Of a stretch of 17,798 bases of DNA, positions 13,142 to 17,798 are shown in pieces. The notes beneath the pieces were generated by a model, which saw only the letters and a program-made list of their open reading frames with translations, was not told where the DNA came from and ran no database searches. Location: assembly GCA_019415505.1 (NCBI GenBank), contig DXZC01000035.1:1-17798 (forward strand), written 5' to 3'. Made by a program: the position numbers and the translations under genes. How positions within the stretch are numbered: position 1 is the stretch's first letter; each line of letters opens with the position of its first letter. This DNA comes from Peptococcaceae bacterium (GTDB lineage Bacteria; Bacillota; Dehalobacteriia; UBA7702).

Positions 13142-16100
13142 TCAAAACAAGCTAGGTTGCGTGTATTCCGGGGCTTTAGACCCGCCTTTAATGGTGAACT
13201 CCCTGGTTTCCGGGGGCAGCTGTCGCCAAAACTCCGAGGCCTGGCCGGCGGCGGTAATATATAGCTCCTCCTTGGCCCTGGTCATAGCCACGAAAAAGAG
13301 GCGGCGTTCCTCCTCCAGGTCTGGAGAATCATGTTCCCTGGTCAAAGGGAGGGTTCCTTGGTTAACCCCGGCTAAAAATACCACGGGAAATTCCAAGCCC
13401 TTAGAGCCGTGACAAGTCATCAGCCGCACGGCGCCGGCAGCGTAATCCTGGCCCGCAGCCCGCTGAACGTCGCTGTCCCGGCCCAGGGTCAAGGCGGTGA
13501 GAAAATCCGCCATAGTATCATGAAAGACCGCTGTGCGCTCCAATTTTGCCAGGGCCTCGTCAGATTCCCGGCCCTGTCGCCAACGGGCGATTAAATCCGC
13601 CGGCTGGGTCTTAGCGATTGCCCCCTGGTAAGCTGCAAGAGCCTCCAGCCAGGGCTGCCAATGGCCAAAATCCCCTACCTCCGCCTGTATATCCTGGGGC
13701 TGGACCAAACCCTGGCGGCAGTAAAGGGCCACTGCCCGGTCCAGTAAATCCTGGGGAAAGTCCCAATTTAATTTCAGGGCCGCGGTTAGGGCTAGGGCAT
13801 TGTCCGGCTCCAGCAACGAGCGGAAAAAGCCCAGGCAACCCCGGACAGAATCCTCCTCCAGATAATCGTCCCGCCCGGTGAGAACACAGGGAATCCCCTC
13901 GTGCAGCAGACATTCGGCAATGAGCTGCAACTGCTTTTTGGTGCGGCAAATTACCGCCATATCGCTAAAGGGCCGGGCCTTGCCGGAGCTACCCAGGGAA
14001 TCCGCCGCCAGCATATCTATACCGCCGGCCAGGCGGCTGATCTCCTTAGCCAGCCACACCCCCTCCACAAAGGGGCTGGCAGCCACGGCCCGACCAATGG
14101 GTAGGCCATTAGGTAAATTGGCCGCTAACTCCCGCCGAGAACCGGAGTTGCGGTTGATTACAGCCAGGGCACCCCTCAATATTTCCGGGGTGGAACGGTA
14201 ATTGTGGCGCAGGGTGATAGTGCGCAAGGTGGGAAAATCCGCTGCTAACTGTTGAAAACATTGAGCGTCCGCACCACGAAAGCCGTAAATCGACTGGTCC
14301 GGGTCGCCAATGACAAAGAGGCTCCCACCCTGGCTCCAGCGGCGGGTCAACTGCCGCTGAATGGAGTTAATATCCTGAAACTCGTCAATTAGCAAATAAT
14401 CAAAGCTTTCCCGCCCGGTGATATCCAGGTCCAGGGCCTCCAAAAGTACGTCGTCTAAATCCCGCGCCTGTAGGGCCTCTAATTGTCGGTTATAAGCCGC
14501 CAGAATTTCTGGCGCCAGGTTAACCTGGGCCGGGTCCGCTCCATTTTTCAAGCGGGATATTTTTTCCCCTAACTGGGCTGGCGAGGTTTTATCCCCCAGC
14601 TCCCGGCTGAGCGCCGTCAGAATTTCCCGGCGTTGGCTTCTTTCCAACAGGGGTTTAGGAGGCAAGAGGCTGAGGCAAACCTGGTGAAAAGTGCCAATAG
14701 TAAGGCCCCGCGCAGCCTTTTTACCGCCTAGACGCTGCTCCAAGCGGCGGCGCATTTCCTGAGCCGCCTGGTTGGTAAAGGTTACAGCGGTTATACGGCA
14801 AGGCTTTACCCCTAAATCTTCAATTAAATAGGCTACCCGCTCCACTAAGGTTTTAGTTTTGCCCGTACCCGGCCCGGCAATTACCGCCACATACTGTTCC
14901 GCCGCGGTGATTGCCCCCTGCTGCTCTGAATTGGGGGACTCGGTCTTGAAAGCCTGAACCTTGATGTTGCCGCTTTTAGCCGGGGCCGGGGCAGGGCGGG
15001 CCGAGGCCTTACTTTGGGGCGGCTCAGCGCTGACGGCCACTTCAAAAAGGCTCTGTTCGCCACGTAACTCCGCCAGCTCCTTGGGGGTAAAGAGGGAAAT
15101 AACGCCGTACTCCCCGTCATACCCCGGAGTAAGGTCCACCTTACCCTGGCGCAGGCGTTCAATGCCCTTGGCCACGCACAGGCCGGCTACCCTGGCAATA
15201 TCAGCCAGGGGAGCTTGGCGTAAAATGTAAAATTCCGGGCCTAATTCCGCTAACATGGCGAAAAATTGCCGCTGGGTTTTCTTGCTGGCAGCGGAAACCC
15301 CGGTGGAGGCGGCAATAATTTCCGCCAGCGGCACTAAGCTTTCAAAGTGGGGCGCCTGAGGCGGCGTATAGCCCCGGGGCCGGTCCGCCAGTTCCTCTAC
15401 CCGATGTTCCACCCCAATGGTTATTTTTTTGCCGCAACTGGGGCAAACGCCCCCCAGGGCGATGGTTTCCGCCGGTTGCAGGCGGCGGCCGCAATTACGG
15501 TGCCCGTCCCAATGGTATTTGCCCTCTTCCGGGAAAAATTCCAAAGTACCGCCAAAGCCCGCGCCGGTGTTTATGGCCTCAGCCAGGGCCTGATAGGATA
15601 GCTCCCCGGTAAATAAATTGGCTTCCCGCCCCAGCTTAGAGGGGGAATGGGCATCGGAATTGGAAACTAGGGTAAAGCGGTCCAGGGCTGATACCCGCCA
15701 GTTCATCGGCGGGGCTGAGGGGGGGGCCGGTTCCCAAACGGGAAAGTAGGGGGGGAGGGCCTCAAAAAATTCCTCAATAGCGTCAAAGCCGGAAAAAGCC
15801 CCGAACAGGGAGAAATGGGGCGTCCAAATATGGGCGGGAATAAATATGGCTGTAGGGCAGGTCTCCAGGGTTATGGCTAGTAAATCCCGGCAGTCCAAGC
15901 CCAAAATGGGCCGACCGTCAGAATGGATATTGCCAATAGCCGCCAGCTTACGGGCTAGGGCCTCGGCTTCCGCCAGCCCCGGCAGGATTATGACATTGTG
16001 TACCTTCCTGGTTTTACCGTTCTTTTTATAAATGGAGCTGATTTCCCCGGTTACGACAAAGCGGGGGGTTAGGGCCTCGCCGCCGATGGAGGCAGCCAGG

Positions 16101-16309
16101 CGCTTTTCCGGCTTCAGGCAGTAGAAGCCCGGTTCCGCCGGTATTAGGGCCTCCTCTAGCTCCTTACGCCATTGGGCGTGGGTAAAATCCCCGGTGCCCA
16201 CCAGGCCAATCCCCTTATACCTGGCCCATAAATCCAGATTATAGGGGTCGCAGTCCTTACTGGTGGCTCGGGAGTACTTGGAATGAATATGTAAATCCCC
16301 AATATACAT
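13142..16309 (-). CDS. Endonuclease Q-like PHP nuclease fused to UvrD/PcrA helicase
   Basis: One 1055-residue protein. Residues 1-415 resemble endonuclease Q (the PHP family once labelled TIGR00375): D-L-H-I-H-S (5-10), G-T-G-D-F-T-H (38-44), H-N-V-I (104-107), P-A-H-I-W-T-P-H (158-165) and S-N-S-D-A-H-S-P (216-223) supply the metal ligands, and cysteines 273, 289 and 292 form a zinc module. Known EndoQ nicks 5' of deaminated bases and abasic sites. A Pro/Ala linker (425-450) joins a superfamily 1 helicase: Q-motif near 459, Walker A G-P-G-T-G-K-T (479-485), D-E-F-Q-D (642-646), G-D-P-D-Q-S-I-Y-G-F-R-G (668-679), N-Y-R-S-T (703-707), C-H-G-S-K-G-L-E-F and V-A-M-T-R-A-K-E near the C-terminus. 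The helicase is shorter than full UvrD plus a nuclease, so its 2B part seems reduced. Ribosome site GAGAGGAAGG supports ATG 16309. No frameshift is apparent. Inference: a single-chain repair enzyme that nicks at a lesion and unwinds from the nick. Confidence 0.9.
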   Translation of the reverse strand: MYIGDLHIHSKYSRATSKDCDPYNLDLWARYKGIGLVGTGDFTHAQWRKELEEALIPAEPGFYCLKPEKRLAASIGGEALTPRFVVTGEISSIYKKNGKTRKVHNVIILPGLAEAEALARKLAAIGNIHSDGRPILGLDCRDLLAITLETCPTAIFIPAHIWTPHFSLFGAFSGFDAIEEFFEALPPYFPVWEPAPPSAPPMNWRVSALDRFTLVSNSDAHSPSKLGREANLFTGELSYQALAEAINTGAGFGGTLEFFPEEGKYHWDGHRNCGRRLQPAETIALGGVCPSCGKKITIGVEHRVEELADRPRGYTPPQAPHFESLVPLAEIIAASTGVSAASKKTQRQFFAMLAELGPEFYILRQAPLADIARVAGLCVAKGIERLRQGKVDLTPGYDGEYGVISLFTPKELAELRGEQSLFEVAVSAEPPQSKASARPAPAPAKSGNIKVQAFKTESPNSEQQGAITAAEQYVAVIAGPGTGKTKTLVERVAYLIEDLGVKPCRITAVTFTNQAAQEMRRRLEQRLGGKKAARGLTIGTFHQVCLSLLPPKPLLERSQRREILTALSRELGDKTSPAQLGEKISRLKNGADPAQVNLAPEILAAYNRQLEALQARDLDDVLLEALDLDITGRESFDYLLIDEFQDINSIQRQLTRRWSQGGSLFVIGDPDQSIYGFRGADAQCFQQLAADFPTLRTITLRHNYRSTPEILRGALAVINRNSGSRRELAANLPNGLPIGRAVAASPFVEGVWLAKEISRLAGGIDMLAADSLGSSGKARPFSDMAVICRTKKQLQLIAECLLHEGIPCVLTGRDDYLEEDSVRGCLGFFRSLLEPDNALALTAALKLNWDFPQDLLDRAVALYCRQGLVQPQDIQAEVGDFGHWQPWLEALAAYQGAIAKTQPADLIARWRQGRESDEALAKLERTAVFHDTMADFLTALTLGRDSDVQRAAGQDYAAGAVRLMTCHGSKGLEFPVVFLAGVNQGTLPLTREHDSPDLEEERRLFFVAMTRAKEELYITAAGQASEFWRQLPPETREFTIKGGSKAPEYTQPSLF

Positions 16310-16469
16310 GGTGTTACCTTCCTCTCAATAACTACCTTTATTATATACCAACCCCCACCCTCTGGCAACCGGGCCCAGGGCTAAACCCCTAAAGTCAACT
16401 ACCTTGCCCCCTCAGCTGAAGTGGTTTGCCTATTTTTCCCCGGTCAAAACCGGCGAGCCCAGGGGTTGA

Positions 16470-16740
16470 TTTAAGACGAGCTTGTAAATCTGGCGGGCAG
16501 GATAACTGGGGACTAAGGGACTTATAAATCTGGCGGGCAGAAAAACAAGAGACTAGGAGCCTTGGAGCTGGCAAAAAGGAGAACAGGTAACTAGGAGGTT
16601 GGGAAAACTGCGAGCCGGGAAATCGGAAACTAAGAGGCTAGAAAAACAGGCGAACAGGAGAACAGAATACAAGGAGAACGGGAAACTACGAGCCGGGAAA
16701 TCGGAAACTAAGAGGCTGGAAAAACTGGCGAACCAAAAAA
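16470..16740. repeat. Tandem array, 39-40 bp units with 8-bp texture
   Basis: TTATAAATCTGGCGGGCAG at 16522-16540 repeats the sequence 40 bp earlier. A block CGAGCCGGGAAATCGG then AAACTAAGAGGCT recurs 78 bp apart (about 16611 and 16689). Intervening sequence reads as purine-rich octamers ending in AACAG or AACTA. It lies in the 16310-17042 gene gap, upstream of the endonuclease-helicase gene and downstream of the permease. Confidence 0.7.
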
Positions 16741-16912
16741 CAGACCATAATATCCGAAACTTGACTTGTTAAATATTCCCCCCTCCAATAAACACCAAAC
16801 CCATAAGAATGTTAACGTGCATGAAACGGATTTTGGCCGCTCCCCCTTCCAAGATGAGGACACAACGGCACAGCATTGCCCAACCCCATAAGCCATAATC
16901 CTGCCAGCTTTT

Positions 16913-16949
16913 AAAAAACGCCCTGCTCCCAAAGGAGAGGGCGTTTTCC
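16913..16949. terminator. Bidirectional-looking terminator
   Basis: AAAACGCCC (16915-16923) pairs with GGGCGTTTT (16939-16947), and CTCC pairs with GGAG inside. A-runs on one side and T-runs on the other allow use by the leftward permease gene (stop at 17043). Confidence 0.75.
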
Positions 16950-17000
16950 CTGTATATTTTTTTCTATGGTCTTTCTATCGTTTCTAGGGACTTTCCAATG

Positions 17001-17036
17001 ACTTTACTATGGTCTTTACTATAGACTTTACTGTAT
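17001..17036. repeat. Three copies of a 12-bp unit
   Basis: TTTACTAT or TTTACTG recurs at 17003, 17015 and 17027, just after the permease stop on the minus strand, in its 3' untranslated region. I see no gene or binding motif in it. Confidence 0.6.
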
Positions 17037-17042
17037 TTCTTC

Positions 17043-17798
17043 CTAGATAATAATACTTATAATGATAAGTATGGCGCCGAATACCTGCTGTAAAGTCATA
17101 GTCTCCTGGAAAAAGAGAAAGGCCAAAACAGCGCAGAAAATAGGCTCCAGGGAATAAATAAAGCCAATGCGTTCCGGGGTGATACTTTTCTGGGCCATGG
17201 TCTGGGCAATGTAGCCATATGCGCTGCAAATAATAGCCAAGCCTAACACCGCAAACCAGGCCCCAGCGTCCAAGGCTAGGGTGAATTCCCCGCTGACCCC
17301 GGCGGCTAAGGCCCCGGTTAAAGCGACGAAGAACATTTGCCAAACCCCGATAGTTAACCCTTGGCAGTTGGCTAAAGCCCGGTTGGTAACTAAAATATGC
17401 ACAGCGTAACAAGCCGCCCCAGCGAGGCAGAGCCAGGCTCCCCCAGCAATATACAGCCCCTGGGTTAAAGACATGGCGGCGACCCCCGCCAAAGCTAAAA
17501 TAGTGGCAAGCGCCACTTTTTTTGTGGGCAGTTGGCGGCGGATTACAGCGTTGAGCAGGGGCACCATAACAACAGTGGTGCCGGCAAGAAAACCGGCGGT
17601 AGAAGCTGGCGTAGTCTTTAAACCATACATATAAAAGGTGGAAAGGGTAAAAACCAAGAGGCCCAAAATTAGGCTGTAATAAATTTCCCTTTTCCGGGGC
17701 TTTATTTTGCCGCCAAAGACCAGGAACAGCAGGGTAAAGGCCAGACCAAACCTTAAAAATATGAGCTGAAAGGGGCCAACGCTTTCCAAGCCCATTTT
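17043..17798 (-). CDS. EamA/DMT-superfamily permease, N-terminus outside the window
   Basis: About 251 codons are visible; the reading frame is still open at the window edge (AAA precedes the first visible ATG), so roughly 20-40 N-terminal residues are missing. The sequence has the typical string of short hydrophobic helices in two EamA repeats: R-F-G-L-A-F, a Thr/Ala-rich helix with G-L-K-T-T-P-A-S-T-A-G-F-L, and a second repeat ending in Y-S-L-E-P-I-F-C-A-V-L-A and a hydrophobic Ile run. Members of this superfamily export or import small metabolites; the substrate cannot be read from sequence. It stops at TAG (17045-17043), followed by 4 more sense codons to TAA, so pyrrolysine readthrough would change little. 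Confidence 0.9.
   Translation of the reverse strand, partial: KMGLESVGPFQLIFLRFGLAFTLLFLVFGGKIKPRKREIYYSLILGLLVFTLSTFYMYGLKTTPASTAGFLAGTTVVMVPLLNAVIRRQLPTKKVALATILALAGVAAMSLTQGLYIAGGAWLCLAGAACYAVHILVTNRALANCQGLTIGVWQMFFVALTGALAAGVSGEFTLALDAGAWFAVLGLAIICSAYGYIAQTMAQKSITPERIGFIYSLEPIFCAVLAFLFFQETMTLQQVFGAILIIISIII

Noticed and set aside
13618..13881. Pro/Gly-rich plus-strand frame opposite the helicase gene
   Set aside because: Typical shadow frame of a GC-rich gene on the other strand; no ribosome site. Similar shadows occur opposite serS, mttB and the activator gene.

Overview
The window looks like a chromosomal segment of an anaerobic, low-to-mid GC Bacillota (Clostridia or Negativicutes type). 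The reasons are a T-box leader in front of serS, tRNA genes with encoded CCA, strong AAGGAGG-type ribosome sites, sigma-54 activator control, and a trimethylamine methyltransferase gene interrupted by an in-frame amber codon, as in bacteria that decode pyrrolysine. No species can be named from the sequence alone.

Layout. (1) 1-3660: a PAS/AAA+ sigma-54 activator, an eight-copy 44-45 bp tandem repeat, a hairpin terminator, a consensus -24/-12 promoter, and mttB (496 codons, TAG at codon 329). The layout suggests the activator switches on mttB for methylamine use. (2) 3660-4670: a 39-40 bp repeat array, then two leftward tRNA-Arg genes (ACG, CCU) with a terminator. (3) 4670-8600: an AT-rich accessory block between two tRNA clusters. 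It holds a promoter-driven, multi-hairpin RNA ending in a terminator (4977-5211), then a rightward set of small genes (Cys-rich peptide, SEL1-like protein, hypothetical protein, 18-residue-repeat protein, zinc-ribbon peptide, and a broken copy of the last), and a leftward Fic toxin/antitoxin pair. The two groups share a bidirectional terminator. (4) 8600-10570: two tRNA-Ser genes (GCU, UGA) diverge from a T-box-controlled serS, with back-to-back promoters. (5) 10570-13141: a short repeat array, an MmcQ/YjbR-family gene with a palindrome over its putative start site, and a long gene-free stretch with a 41-42 bp repeat array. (6) 13142-17798: a 1055-residue fusion of an endonuclease Q-like PHP nuclease to a UvrD/PcrA-type helicase, another repeat array, and the 3' part of an EamA/DMT permease that runs off the window.

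The most notable items are the pyrrolysine codon in mttB with its sigma-54 control region, the EndoQ-UvrD fusion, the candidate structured leader or small RNA at 4977-5211, and five intergenic tandem-repeat arrays that differ in sequence but share periods of 37-45 bp. All pattern counts were made by eye; no similarity search or folding program was run.
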